Source: Halomonas salipaludis
GTDB lineage: Bacteria > Pseudomonadota > Gammaproteobacteria > Pseudomonadales > Halomonadaceae
Reading direction: 5' to 3'
DNA length: 64,000 nt
NCBI RefSeq assembly: GCF_002286975.1
Contig: NZ_NSKB01000002.1
Location: forward strand, 124,001 to 188,000
Shown one piece after another: positions 40,760-50,338 of this stretch. Position numbers and translations under genes: made by a program. Under the pieces are notes generated by a model. It saw only the letters and a list, made by a program, of their open reading frames with translations. It had not been told where the DNA came from and did no database searches. Every line of letters begins with the position of its first letter. The first letter of the stretch is position 1.

Positions 40760-41868
40760 ATGTCTTCAGCTACCGGCAAGGTGATCGTCGGCATGTCCGG
40801 CGGCGTCGACTCCTCCGTTTCCGCCCTGCTGCTGCTGGAGCAGGGTTATCAGGTCGAAGGCCTGTTCATGAAGAACTGGGACGAGGACGACGGCACCGAG
40901 TACTGCACCGCCAAGGAGGACCTGGCAGACGCCCAGGCGGTGTGCGACAAGCTCGGCATCACGCTGCATACCGCCAACTTCGCCGCCGAGTACTGGGACA
41001 ACGTCTTCGAGCACTTCCTGGCCGAGTACCAGGCCGGGCGCACGCCGAATCCCGATATCCTGTGCAACCGCGAGATCAAGTTCAAGGTGTTCCTCGACTA
41101 CGCCGAGATGCTCGGCGCCGACAAGATCGCCACCGGCCACTATGTGCGCGGCGGCGTGCGCGAGGGTCGCGCACGGCTGCTCAAGGGCATCGATGTCAAC
41201 AAGGACCAGAGCTACTTCCTGCACGCGGTGCCCGAGGCGGCCATCGCCCGCACCCTGTTTCCGGTCGGCGAGCTCGAAAAGCCCGAGGTCCGCGCGCTGG
41301 CCGAGCAGCACGGCCTGGTCACCGCACGCAAGAAGGACTCGACGGGGATCTGCTTTATCGGCGAGCGCCGCTTCAGCGACTTCCTCAAGCAGTACCTGCC
41401 GGCCCAGCCCGGCACCATCGAGACCCCCGACGGCGAGGTCATCGGCGAGCACATGGGCCTGATGTACTACACCCTTGGCCAGCGCCAGGGGCTCGGCATC
41501 GGCGGCCTGGCCAACCACCCGGACGCGCCCTGGTACGTGGCCGCCAAGGACCTCGAGCGCAACGTGCTGGTCGCCGTGCAGGGCAAGCATCACCCGCTGC
41601 TCTACAGCGACAGCCTGGCCACCGAGGCCATGGACTGGGTGGCCGGCGAACCGCCTGTCAGCGCAGGACGCTTCACCGCCAAGACCCGCTACCGCCAGGA
41701 AGACGTGCTTTGCCATATGCACACGCTGCCCGATGGCGGCGTCGAGGTACGCTTCGATGAGCCGCAGCGCGCGGTGACGCCAGGCCAGTCGCTGGTGCTC
41801 TACGCCGACGACATCTGCCTCGGCGGCGGCGTGATCCGCACCACCTGGAACGCCACGGAGGCCGCCGC

Positions 41869-41872
<4 letters not shown>
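40760..41872 (+). CDS. mnmA: tRNA-specific 2-thiouridylase MnmA
   Basis: This 370-residue enzyme thiolates U34 of tRNA Lys/Glu/Gln. The PP-loop [15 protein letters not shown] binds ATP. Cys102 ([12 protein letters not shown]) is the catalytic nucleophile, and Cys198 ([10 protein letters not shown]) is the persulfide-bearing residue. The C-terminal beta-barrel region ends with [22 protein letters not shown]. Length and both cysteines match E. coli. Its stop overlaps the hflD start (ATGA), giving the mnmA-hflD-purB operon. Confidence 0.96.
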
Positions 41873-43922
<2,050 letters not shown>

Positions 43923-44001
43923 GCTGGAAGCTGGTGGCCATGGCATGCGGCGCCGGGGGCAGGCCATAGAGGGGGGGGTTGCCAGGGGTGAGGCGGAAAG
44001 A

Positions 44002-44026
44002 GAAGAAGATCCAGTGTATCTTCTTC
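44002..44026. repeat. Perfect 9-bp hairpin downstream of purB
   Basis: GAAGAAGAT (44002-44010) and ATCTTCTTC (44018-44026) form an exact inverted repeat with a 7-nt loop. The low GC and purine/pyrimidine strand bias are unlike the surroundings. It could serve as a purB 3' end or be part of the repeat family. Confidence 0.6.
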
Positions 44027-44035
44027 CCGCCGAAC

Positions 44036-44059
44036 GGGCTGGCCATGGATGGCCAGCCC
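44036..44059. repeat. Perfect 11-bp palindromic hairpin
   Basis: Arms GGGCTGGCCAT (44036-44046) and ATGGCCAGCCC (44049-44059) are perfectly complementary around GG. There is no T-run, so it looks more like a palindromic repeat unit than an intrinsic terminator. Confidence 0.65.
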
Positions 44060-44097
44060 CGGTCCTGCAAGCGGAGCAGGATGCGAGAGCGCCGCAG

Positions 44098-44192
44098 GGC
44101 AAAAGGTAGCGTACAGGGACGTATTTACAGCGCCCCCTCGCAGGCCTGTCGCCGGGTCAGCCGCGACACAGCATAAGCGGTGCCGGGGACAG
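44098..44192. repeat. Intergenic direct repeat, copy 1
   Basis: This copy begins GGCAAAAGGTAGCGTACAGG and ends GCCGGGGACAG. Its first 64 bp differ from copy 2 at only two positions (TTTACAG versus TTCACAG, and GTCGCC versus GTCGAC). The last 30 bp are more diverged, with a one-base shift. Confidence 0.8.
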
Positions 44193-44219
44193 GTCGCAGA
44201 GGGGGTTTTTGCCAGGGAC

Positions 44220-44313
44220 GGCAAAAGGTAGCGTACAGGGACGTATTCACAGCGCCCCCTCGCAGGCCTGTCGACGGGTCAGCGCGGGACAGGATGAACG
44301 GCGCCGGGGACAG
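44220..44313. repeat. Intergenic direct repeat, copy 2
   Basis: This is the second copy of the roughly 95-bp unit, offset 122 bp from copy 1. Its left edge forms a hairpin TTTTGCC / GGCAAAA (44207-44213, 44220-44226). It contains the short palindrome CAGGCCTG (44263-44270). Confidence 0.8.
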
Positions 44314-44361
44314 CCGCGTCGCCCGCCCGCAGCTTCCAATATTTGCAACGAGGTACGACGC

Positions 44362-45549
44362 ATGCCCTCTGATTCCCCGCGACAACTGCTCGGCGGCCTT
44401 ACCGCCAGCGAGTTCCTGCGCGACGTCTGGCAGCAGAAACCGCTGCTGATCCGCGGCGCCCTGCCCGACCTCGAATGCCCGCTCGACCCAGACGAGCTGG
44501 CCGGCCTGGCCTGCGAGGAAGGCATCGAGGCGCGCCTGGTCGATGAGCATGGCCGCGACGGCCCCTGGCAGGTCCAGCACGGCCCCTTCGATGACGCCAC
44601 CTTCGCCGCCCTGCCCGACGAGAACTGGTCGCTGCTGGTCCAGGCCGTGGACCACTACGTACCCGAGGTCGCCGCGCTGCTCGAGCACTTCGACTTCCTG
44701 CCGCGCTGGCGCCTCGACGACATCATGATCAGCTACGCCCCGCCGGGCGGCAGCGTCGGCCCCCACGTCGACCAGTACGACGTCTTCCTGCTCCAGGCCA
44801 GCGGCCAGCGCCGCTGGCAGCTGGGCGGCCCAGTGGCCGACGACGCCCCGATCATCGCCGGCATCGACCTGCGCATCCTCGAACGCTTCGAGGTGACTCC
44901 TGGCGCCGACTGGGTACTCGAGCCCGGTGACATGCTCTACCTGCCGCCCGGCTGGGCCCATCACGGGGTCAGCCAGTCCGACGACTGCATGACCGTCTCG
45001 GTGGGCTTCCGCGCCCCCTCCGCCGACGAGGCGGTGACCTCCTATGCCGACTATGTCGGCGAGACGCTGCCCGCCTCGAGGCGCTTCGGCGATGCCGGCA
45101 TGGCTGCGCCTGCCGATCCCCATGAGCTCGACGACGCCGCAGTGCAACGTGTACGCCGGCTGATCCTCGACAGCCTCGATGACCCCGCCCAGATGGCACA
45201 GTGGTTCGGCCGGGCCATGACCCAGCCCAAGTACGTCGACCAGCTGGTACCCGCCGAACGCCCCATTGAAGTCGAGGAGCTTGTCGCGACACTACACGAC
45301 GGCGACCAGCTGGTGCGCAGCCTGGGGTCGCGCTTCGCCTGGCGGGCGCTTGACGATGCGCGTGCCACGCTGTTCGTCGACGGCGACGGCCTGACCTGCT
45401 CGCTGCCGCTGGCCCGGGCACTGGCCTCCGACGCCGCGCTGGACGCCACGCTGCTCGAATTCGACGGGGCCGCCGAGCTGCTCGCGCTGCTTCACGACCG
45501 CGGCAGCCTCGGCTGGCCACTGGAAGACGACGACGAGGATGACCAATGA
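44362..45549 (+). CDS. roxA: Ribosomal protein uL16 arginine 3-hydroxylase (RoxA/YcfD)
   Basis: This 395-residue JmjC-type Fe(II)/2-oxoglutarate oxygenase hydroxylates an arginine of ribosomal protein L16. The cupin metal triad is visible: His135-x-Asp137 in GPHVDQYDVF and His200 in YLPPGWAHHG. The N-terminal LTASEFLRDVWQQKPLLIRGA is the family opening, and the C-terminal winged-helix and dimerisation regions are present with an acidic tail. GAGG precedes the ATG 9 bases upstream. The open frame running upstream covers only repeats. Its stop overlaps the GNAT start. Confidence 0.93.
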   Translation: MPSDSPRQLLGGLTASEFLRDVWQQKPLLIRGALPDLECPLDPDELAGLACEEGIEARLVDEHGRDGPWQVQHGPFDDATFAALPDENWSLLVQAVDHYVPEVAALLEHFDFLPRWRLDDIMISYAPPGGSVGPHVDQYDVFLLQASGQRRWQLGGPVADDAPIIAGIDLRILERFEVTPGADWVLEPGDMLYLPPGWAHHGVSQSDDCMTVSVGFRAPSADEAVTSYADYVGETLPASRRFGDAGMAAPADPHELDDAAVQRVRRLILDSLDDPAQMAQWFGRAMTQPKYVDQLVPAERPIEVEELVATLHDGDQLVRSLGSRFAWRALDDARATLFVDGDGLTCSLPLARALASDAALDATLLEFDGAAELLALLHDRGSLGWPLEDDDEDDQ

Positions 45550-45977
45550 GCGACGCCATCAGCATGGAACAGGGTGACTGGGAAGAACTCGGCAGCGAGG
45601 CCAGCGAGATACGCCGCATCGTGTTCATCGTCGAACAGCAGGTGCCTCAGGAGGAGGAGTGGGACGGCCGCGACAGCTTTTGCCTGCACTTCCTGATCCG
45701 CCGCGGGGGCCGTGCACTGGGCACAGCACGGTTGCTGCCCGACGGCCACCTGGGGCGCGTGGCGGTTCTCGAGGAGGGACGCGGCCTGGGTCTGGGCCAG
45801 CGACTGGTCGAGGCCGCCATCGAAGCGGCCCGCGCCCAGGGCCACGCCCACCTGGAACTGTCCGCCCAGCTCCAGGCGATACCCTTCTACGAACGTCTCG
45901 GCTTCATTGCCTACGGCGATGAATTTCTCGACGCCGGAATTCCGCACCGCAACATGTCCCTTCCCCTAGGTGATTGA
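45546..45977 (+). CDS. GNAT-family N-acetyltransferase
   Basis: This 143-residue protein has the acetyl-CoA-binding motif A, VAVLEEGRGLGLGQRLVEAAIEAARAQG (Q/R-x-x-G-x-G/A pattern at about 73-100), and motif B FYERLGFIAYGDEFLDAGIPHRNM. It resembles small ElaA/YjcF-like GNATs, whose substrates are mostly unknown. Its ATG overlaps the roxA stop by 4 bp, a linkage I recall from Pseudomonas and relatives. A function connected to the ribosome is possible but only by association. Confidence 0.85.
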   Translation: MSDAISMEQGDWEELGSEASEIRRIVFIVEQQVPQEEEWDGRDSFCLHFLIRRGGRALGTARLLPDGHLGRVAVLEEGRGLGLGQRLVEAAIEAARAQGHAHLELSAQLQAIPFYERLGFIAYGDEFLDAGIPHRNMSLPLGD

Positions 45978-46345
45978 TTCATCACCTCCTTTCTCGATAG
46001 CGGAAAGTTGACTACATAAAGCGAGCCATTATTGGCTCGCTTGTAGTCATACTACAACCCCTTCTGCCGCTAAGTAATGATTGTGAGGCCCAGTAGTCAT
46101 GGGCCATAGTTCAATCACAGGCATGAGTTAAAACGATTGTTTCAATGCAACTTGTAGTCGCCATTAAACATTCGTTTGATATTACCGCCTGATACGACCA
46201 AGGCAGTACAGACAGCCTTTGAAACCTGGTCAATCCTGAGATTACTTCGCAGGTGCAGCATAACCCTAACCCACACGGCACCCGGTGAAGTCGACCAAGC
46301 CAACAGCGTGATACCGCAGTGCAACAGACGAGAAAGGACGGCCCC
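45978..46345. other. Long structured leader/intergenic region before aceA
   Basis: This 368-bp, AT-richer gap contains no gene. It holds a terminator-like hairpin (46019-46042) and a nested inverted repeat: outer arms TGATTG/CAATCA at 46078-46083 and 46112-46117, inner arms GGCCCA/TGGGCC at 46087-46092 and 46100-46105. I could not fix a promoter with good -35/-10 spacing. AAAGGA precedes the aceA ATG. Confidence 0.6.
46019..46042. terminator. Hairpin after roxA-GNAT
   Basis: AAGCGAGCC and GGCTCGCTT form a perfect 9-bp stem with loop ATTATT. The flanking ACTAC/GTAGT can extend it with a small bulge. No long T-run follows. It is probably the end of the roxA-GNAT transcript. Confidence 0.6.
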
Positions 46346-47944
46346 ATGTCAGCTTACCAAGACGACCTCGACACCATCACTCGACTACGCGACGCCCAGG
46401 GCGGCAAGTGGGATGCCATCAACCCCGAGTACGCCGCGCGCATGAAGGCCCAGAACCGCTTCAAGACCGGCCTCGACATCGCCCGCTACACCGCCGGCAT
46501 CATGCGTCAGGACATGGCCGACTACGACGCCGACACCAGCCAGTACACCCAGTCGCTGGGCTGCTGGCACGGTTTCATCGGCCAGCAGAAGATGATCGCC
46601 ATCAAGCGCCACCACGGCACCACCAGCAAGCGCTACCTGTACCTCTCGGGCTGGATGATCGCCGCGCTGCGCTCGGAATTCGGCCCACTGCCCGACCAGT
46701 CGATGCACGAGAAGACCTCGGTGCCGGCGCTGATCGAAGAGCTCTACACCTTCCTGCGCCAGGCCGACGCCCGCGAGCTCGGCCACCTGTTCCACGAGCT
46801 GGACGAGGCCCAGGCCAAGGGCGACGACGTCGCCGCACGCGCCGTCCAGAAGCGCATCGACAACTACGAGACCCATGTGGTGCCGATCATCGCCGATATC
46901 GACGCCGGCTTCGGCAACGAGGAGGCCACCTACCTGCTGGCCAAGCGCATGATCGAGGCTGGCGCCTGCTGCATTCAGCTCGAGAACCAGGTTTCCGACG
47001 TCAAGCAGTGCGGCCACCAGGATGGCAAGGTCACCGTGCCTCACGAGGACTTCCTGGCCAAGATCAATGCCGTGCGCTACGCCTTCCTCGAGCTCGGCGT
47101 CGACGATGGCGTGATCGTGGCACGCACCGATTCCCTGGGCGCCGGCCTGACCCAGAAGCTGCCGGTCAGCACCGAGCCGGGGGACCTGGCCGCGCAGTAC
47201 AACAGCTTCCTCTACACCACGCCGATCGATTCCATCGATGACATCCGCGAGGGCGACAGCGTGATCAAGCTGGACGGCGAGCTGCGCAAGCCGCTGCGCC
47301 TGGCCAACGGGCTCTACCGCTTTCGCTCGGGTACCGGCGAGGACCGCGTGGTACTCGACTGCATCACCAGCCTGCAGAACGGTGCCGACCTGCTGTGGAT
47401 CGAGACCGAGAAGCCCCACGTCGGGCAGATCGCCAGCATGGTCAACCGCATCCGCGAGGTGGTACCGGACGCCAAGCTGGTCTACAACAATTCGCCGTCG
47501 TTCAACTGGACCCTCAACTTCCGCCAGCAGGTGTTCGACGCCTGGCAGGCCGAAGGCAAGGATGTCTCGGCCTACGACCGCGACCAGCTGATGAGCGCCG
47601 AGTACGACGCCACTGAACTGGCCACGCTGGCCGACGAGTGGACGCGCAACTTCCAGCGCGACGCGGCCCGCGAGGCAGGCATCTTCCACCACCTGATCAC
47701 GCTGCCCACCTACCACACCGCGGCACTCTCCACCGACGAGCTGGCCAAGGGCTACTTCGGCGAAGAGGGCATGCTGGCCTATGTCGCTGGCGTCCAACGC
47801 AAGGAGATCCGCAGCGGCCTGGCCTGCGTCAAGCACCAGGACATGGCCGGCTCCAATATCGGCGACGATCACAAGGAGTACTTCTCCGGTGCCGGCGCAC
47901 TCAAGGCCGGCGGCAAGGACAACACCATGAACCAGTTTGGCTGA
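46346..47944 (+). CDS. aceA: Isocitrate lyase
   Basis: This 532-residue glyoxylate-shunt enzyme splits isocitrate into glyoxylate and succinate. It is of the longer Pseudomonas-like class. The catalytic segment reads VKQCGHQDGKVTVPHEDF with Cys222 as active-site base. Other conserved segments are LYLSGWMIAALR, ADIDAGFGN and YNNSPSFNWTLNF. AAAGGA precedes the ATG. It is monocistronic between the structured leader and a strong terminator. It competes for isocitrate with the monomeric Icd encoded 12 kb away. Confidence 0.96.
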   Translation: MSAYQDDLDTITRLRDAQGGKWDAINPEYAARMKAQNRFKTGLDIARYTAGIMRQDMADYDADTSQYTQSLGCWHGFIGQQKMIAIKRHHGTTSKRYLYLSGWMIAALRSEFGPLPDQSMHEKTSVPALIEELYTFLRQADARELGHLFHELDEAQAKGDDVAARAVQKRIDNYETHVVPIIADIDAGFGNEEATYLLAKRMIEAGACCIQLENQVSDVKQCGHQDGKVTVPHEDFLAKINAVRYAFLELGVDDGVIVARTDSLGAGLTQKLPVSTEPGDLAAQYNSFLYTTPIDSIDDIREGDSVIKLDGELRKPLRLANGLYRFRSGTGEDRVVLDCITSLQNGADLLWIETEKPHVGQIASMVNRIREVVPDAKLVYNNSPSFNWTLNFRQQVFDAWQAEGKDVSAYDRDQLMSAEYDATELATLADEWTRNFQRDAAREAGIFHHLITLPTYHTAALSTDELAKGYFGEEGMLAYVAGVQRKEIRSGLACVKHQDMAGSNIGDDHKEYFSGAGALKAGGKDNTMNQFG

Positions 47945-47986
47945 TTCACGCCAACACGCGCAGCTCGCATGGCATGACAGTGACTT

Positions 47987-48012
47987 GGGGAGGCAGCCGC
48001 CTCCCCTTTTTT
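47987..48012 (+). terminator. Strong rho-independent terminator of aceA
   Basis: Eight-base-pair stem GGGGAGGC / GCCTCCCC with a 4-nt loop, followed immediately by six T (48007-48012). It lies 42 bp after the stop. Confidence 0.92.
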
Positions 48013-48152
48013 GCGCCTTTCCTTATTGTTTGTCGATTGACGGGCCTACACTGGGGGCACTCGAGCGTAAAGCGCTGGTCGAAGCGGACAAGTGGGATTA
48101 AACTCGCTGAAAACACCGTTTCATAATCTGTTTGATCATCGGAGGAGCTCCC

Positions 48153-48620
48153 ATGAAACGCCTTATTCCCGTCGTTGCCCTGGGCATGCTGACACTGGCC
48201 GGCTGTGCCAATACCGCGCCCTATGGCGGCGACGTATACCGCGGCAGCCAGGCCCAGACTGGCCAGAGCGTCGCCTACGGCACCATCACCGCGCTGCGCC
48301 AGGTGCAGATCCAGGCCGACAGCCCGCAGGGTAACGTGATCGGCACTCTGGGCGGTGGGGTCATCGGTGGCCTGCTCGGCAACCAGGTTGGCGGCGGTTC
48401 AGGCCGCCAGCTGGCTACCGCCGCCGGCGCCATCGGTGGCGCCATGGCCGGCTCGCGCACCGAGGACGCGGTCAATCGCACCCGCGCCTGGGAGATGGAG
48501 GTCCGCCGCGACAATGGCGAAAGCGTGGTCGTGGTGCAGCGCGCCGACCGCGACTTCCAGGTCGGCCAGCGGGTTCGCCTGATCGGCAGCGGCGCCAGCA
48601 TGAGTGTTGCGCCCTACTGA
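48153..48620 (+). CDS. SlyB-like outer-membrane lipoprotein with glycine-zipper 2TM domain
   Basis: This 155-residue lipoprotein has a signal peptide with lipobox LTLAGC (Cys18). The central glycine-zipper segment (about 68-102) has repeated GG and GxxxG spacing: GTLGGGVIGGLLGNQVGGG, then AGAIGGAMAGS. The C-terminal part WEMEVRRDNGESVVVVQRADRDFQVGQRVRLIG matches the SlyB/PcpA-type domain. GGAGGAG precedes the ATG. Related E. coli SlyB stabilises outer-membrane proteins under PhoPQ stress. Whether this is the orthologue is uncertain because genomes often carry several paralogues. Confidence 0.85.
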   Translation: MKRLIPVVALGMLTLAGCANTAPYGGDVYRGSQAQTGQSVAYGTITALRQVQIQADSPQGNVIGTLGGGVIGGLLGNQVGGGSGRQLATAAGAIGGAMAGSRTEDAVNRTRAWEMEVRRDNGESVVVVQRADRDFQVGQRVRLIGSGASMSVAPY

Positions 48621-48654
48621 GCTCCGCCGTATCGATTGAGTGATGAAGGTAACG

Positions 48655-48684
48655 ATAAAGGCTCGCCAGATGGCGAGCCTTTAT
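48655..48684. terminator. Bidirectional terminator between convergent genes
   Basis: A perfect 13-bp stem ATAAAGGCTCGCC / GGCGAGCCTTTAT (48655-48667, 48672-48684) with loop AGAT. The A/T ends serve both strands: the SlyB-like gene on plus and the small membrane protein on minus. Confidence 0.85.
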
Positions 48685-48708
48685 AGGTTATGGCAATGAC
48701 TGGCTGGC

Positions 48709-48993
48709 TCAGTGCGACTTGGCCTTCTTCATGGCCCAGCACAGCAGCCGCTTGGCGATCCAGGCCACCAGGGCGATGACCAGCAGCGTCAGCAGCATAT
48801 CCACCGGGCGCACCAGGAAGGTCGCCCCCAGGATCGCCAGCGCCGGGCACCATACCCAGCGCTCGTCGGCGTTGCTCTGCAGCGCCTCGGGCAGCGTGCG
48901 CGACATAAACGGGCTCAGGCTGGCTTCCCAGCCACGCAGGCTGAGGAACAGGATGGCGGCAAACCCAATCAGCCAGATAATGGTCACGGTCAT
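48709..48993 (-). CDS. Small membrane protein of unknown function
   Basis: This 94-residue protein starts MTVTIIWLIGFAAILFLSL and is mostly hydrophobic: one segment at about 3-20 and one or two closely spaced segments at about 50-84. It ends in a basic Lys-rich tail (MKKAKSH). The ATG at 48993 is preceded by GGAG at 7 bases; a TTG two codons earlier is less likely. I do not recognise a family. Codon use matches its neighbours, and the shared bidirectional terminator supports it as a real gene. Confidence 0.65.
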   Translation of the reverse strand: MTVTIIWLIGFAAILFLSLRGWEASLSPFMSRTLPEALQSNADERWVWCPALAILGATFLVRPVDMLLTLLVIALVAWIAKRLLCWAMKKAKSH

Positions 48994-49215
48994 CGGCAAT
49001 CTCCATCATGGTGTAGCGGTTGAAGGTCGAAACGCAGCGGACAAATGATCCTCAGGGTAAAACATGCCGGCGATGAAAAGTACCCGCGATTGGGCGCATG
49101 ATGCCTTCTCGATCAACCTCGCCGCCAGCTGGCCGGCGCCCATGCAAGTCTATGCCATGCGCCTTGAGCGCCAGTCATGATGGGCAATCGAAACCTGAAA
49201 AAATTCCCTGCGCCC

Positions 49216-49245
49216 CTGACAGCCCCCCAACCGGCACGTTACCAT
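49216..49245 (+). promoter_or_regulatory. Candidate sigma-70 promoter of slyD
   Basis: CTGACA (49216-49221) and TACCAT (49240-49245) are 18 bp apart, 33 bp before the slyD start. Otherwise the gap from 48994 to 49278 shows nothing distinctive. Confidence 0.38.
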
Positions 49246-49278
49246 TAGCCTGACATGCACTCACCGAAAGGTTCATCA

Positions 49279-49761
49279 ATGCAGATTGCGCAGAACTCCG
49301 TTGTCGCGTTTCACTACACCCTGACCAACGATGCAGGTGAGGTGCTGGACAGCTCGGAAGGCCGCGACCCGCTAACCTACCTCCACGGCGCCGGCAACAT
49401 CATTCCGGGCCTGGAAAAGGAACTCGAAGGCCGCGAAAGCGGTGAAAAACTGCAGGTCACCGTAGAGCCAGCCGAAGGCTATGGCGAGACCCAGCCGTCG
49501 CTGGTGCAGGAAGTACCCCGCGATGCCTTCCAAGGCGTCGAGAGCGTCGAGCCTGGCATGCAGTTCCAGGCTCAGACCCAAGGCGGCCCGCTGATGGTCA
49601 CCGTGACTCAGGTCGAAGGCGACACCGTGACCGTGGATGGCAACCATCCGCTGGCCGGTCAGACGCTGAACTTCGACGTCGAGATCTCTACGGTGCGCGA
49701 AGCCAGCCAGGAAGAGCTCGAGCACGGTCATGTGCACGGCGAGGGCGGCGTGGAGCACTAA
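49279..49761 (+). CDS. slyD: FKBP-type peptidyl-prolyl isomerase SlyD
   Basis: This 160-residue cytoplasmic prolyl isomerase and metallochaperone has the FKBP core NSVVAFHYTLTNDAGEVLDSS and GAGNIIPGLEKELEGRESGE. The inserted-flap domain is at about 70-125, and the tail is short and histidine-containing (His149, 151, 153, 160). In E. coli the His/Cys-rich SlyD tail binds nickel for hydrogenase assembly; here the tail is much reduced. AAAGG precedes the ATG at 49279. Its neighbours, nikR and nikABCDE, suggest a shared link with nickel, but SlyD also has general folding activity. Confidence 0.9.
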   Translation: MQIAQNSVVAFHYTLTNDAGEVLDSSEGRDPLTYLHGAGNIIPGLEKELEGRESGEKLQVTVEPAEGYGETQPSLVQEVPRDAFQGVESVEPGMQFQAQTQGGPLMVTVTQVEGDTVTVDGNHPLAGQTLNFDVEISTVREASQEELEHGHVHGEGGVEH

Positions 49762-49786
49762 ACGCTCGCCACGCTCGACCCGACAC

Positions 49787-49811
49787 GCGGGGCAGCCATC
49801 GGCTGCCCCGC
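49787..49811. terminator. Hairpin between convergent slyD and nikR
   Basis: A perfect 11-bp stem GCGGGGCAGCC / GGCTGCCCCGC with a 3-nt loop, midway between the two stops. The downstream T-content is modest on the plus strand (CGTCGTTTC) and poor on the minus. Confidence 0.65.
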
Positions 49812-49818
49812 CGTCGTT

Positions 49819-50235
49819 TCAGGTCCCACCATCGCCCCCCTGGGGCACCAATACCAGCTGTCCATGGCGCACGCTGCGCTCGGCGATCACCTCGCTGGCG
49901 AACCCCTGTACCTCGCGCCCGCGGCCCTTGAGCACCGCCACCTCTAAGCAGCTGTGGTGGTCGAGATGCACGTGCAGGGTCGAGACGGTCAGGTGGTGGT
50001 GGGCGTGGGAGTGGTGGGTCAGGCGCTTGGCCAGCTCCCGCGCGGCATGATCGTAGACGTACACCAGCGCTCCCACGCAGGGCTGCTCGGCGTCGCCGTC
50101 GAGGGCCGTCTCCTTGATTCCCGCCCGCGCCAGGTCGCGGATCGCCTCGGAGCGATTCTGATAGCCACGCTGGGCAATCAATCGGTCCAGGTCCGCCATC
50201 AGGGCATCGTCCAAGGTCACCGTTACCCGCTGCAT
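49819..50235 (-). CDS. nikR: Nickel-responsive transcriptional repressor NikR
   Basis: This 138-residue protein has an N-terminal ribbon-helix-helix (MQRVTVTLDDALMADLDRLI...NRSEAIRDLARAGI, 1-40) and a C-terminal ACT-like nickel domain. The square-planar Ni2+ ligands of E. coli NikR (His76', His87, His89, Cys95) align with His77, His88, His90 and Cys96 in LHVHLDHHSCLEVAVLKG. GAGGAG precedes ATG 50235; a longer frame adds ten unconserved residues. It is divergent from nikA across a perfect operator. Nickel-loaded tetramers would repress nikABCDE and possibly nikR itself. Confidence 0.95.
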   Translation of the reverse strand: MQRVTVTLDDALMADLDRLIAQRGYQNRSEAIRDLARAGIKETALDGDAEQPCVGALVYVYDHAARELAKRLTHHSHAHHHLTVSTLHVHLDHHSCLEVAVLKGRGREVQGFASEVIAERSVRHGQLVLVPQGGDGGT

Positions 50236-50269
50236 TGCACTCTCCTCGCTCGCGTGGGTCGCCACGCGA

Positions 50270-50297
50270 GTATGATGTTATTGTCTAGACTTCATAC
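50270..50297. promoter_or_regulatory. NikR operator
   Basis: GTATGA (50270-50275) and TCATAC (50292-50297) are separated by exactly 16 bp, identical in half-site and spacing to the E. coli nik operator GTATGA-N16-TCATAC. It lies between the nikR start (35 bp away) and the nikA start (41 bp away). Confidence 0.93.
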
Positions 50298-50338
50298 TTC
50301 GTCGACTTTAGGGTAAGCAAAAAGCCAAGGATCCGATC

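Larger units (their letters stand above)
43923..44361. other. Repeat-rich intergenic region between purB and roxA
   Basis: This 439-bp gap contains no credible gene. It holds two long direct-repeat copies (44098-44192 and 44220-44313), a third partial copy of the left module (about 43946-44000 against 44179-44228), and two strong hairpins. Apparent open frames here only translate the repeats, in shared peptide strings on the minus strand. Confidence 0.75.

Noticed and set aside
44098-44313. Possible CRISPR-like repeat-spacer arrangement
   Set aside because: Only two copies, about 95 bp each, with a 27-bp gap; no regular array and no cas genes.
44125-45147. A 340-codon minus-strand frame over roxA and the repeats
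   Set aside because: It is antisense to roxA and its C-terminal part only translates the intergenic repeats.
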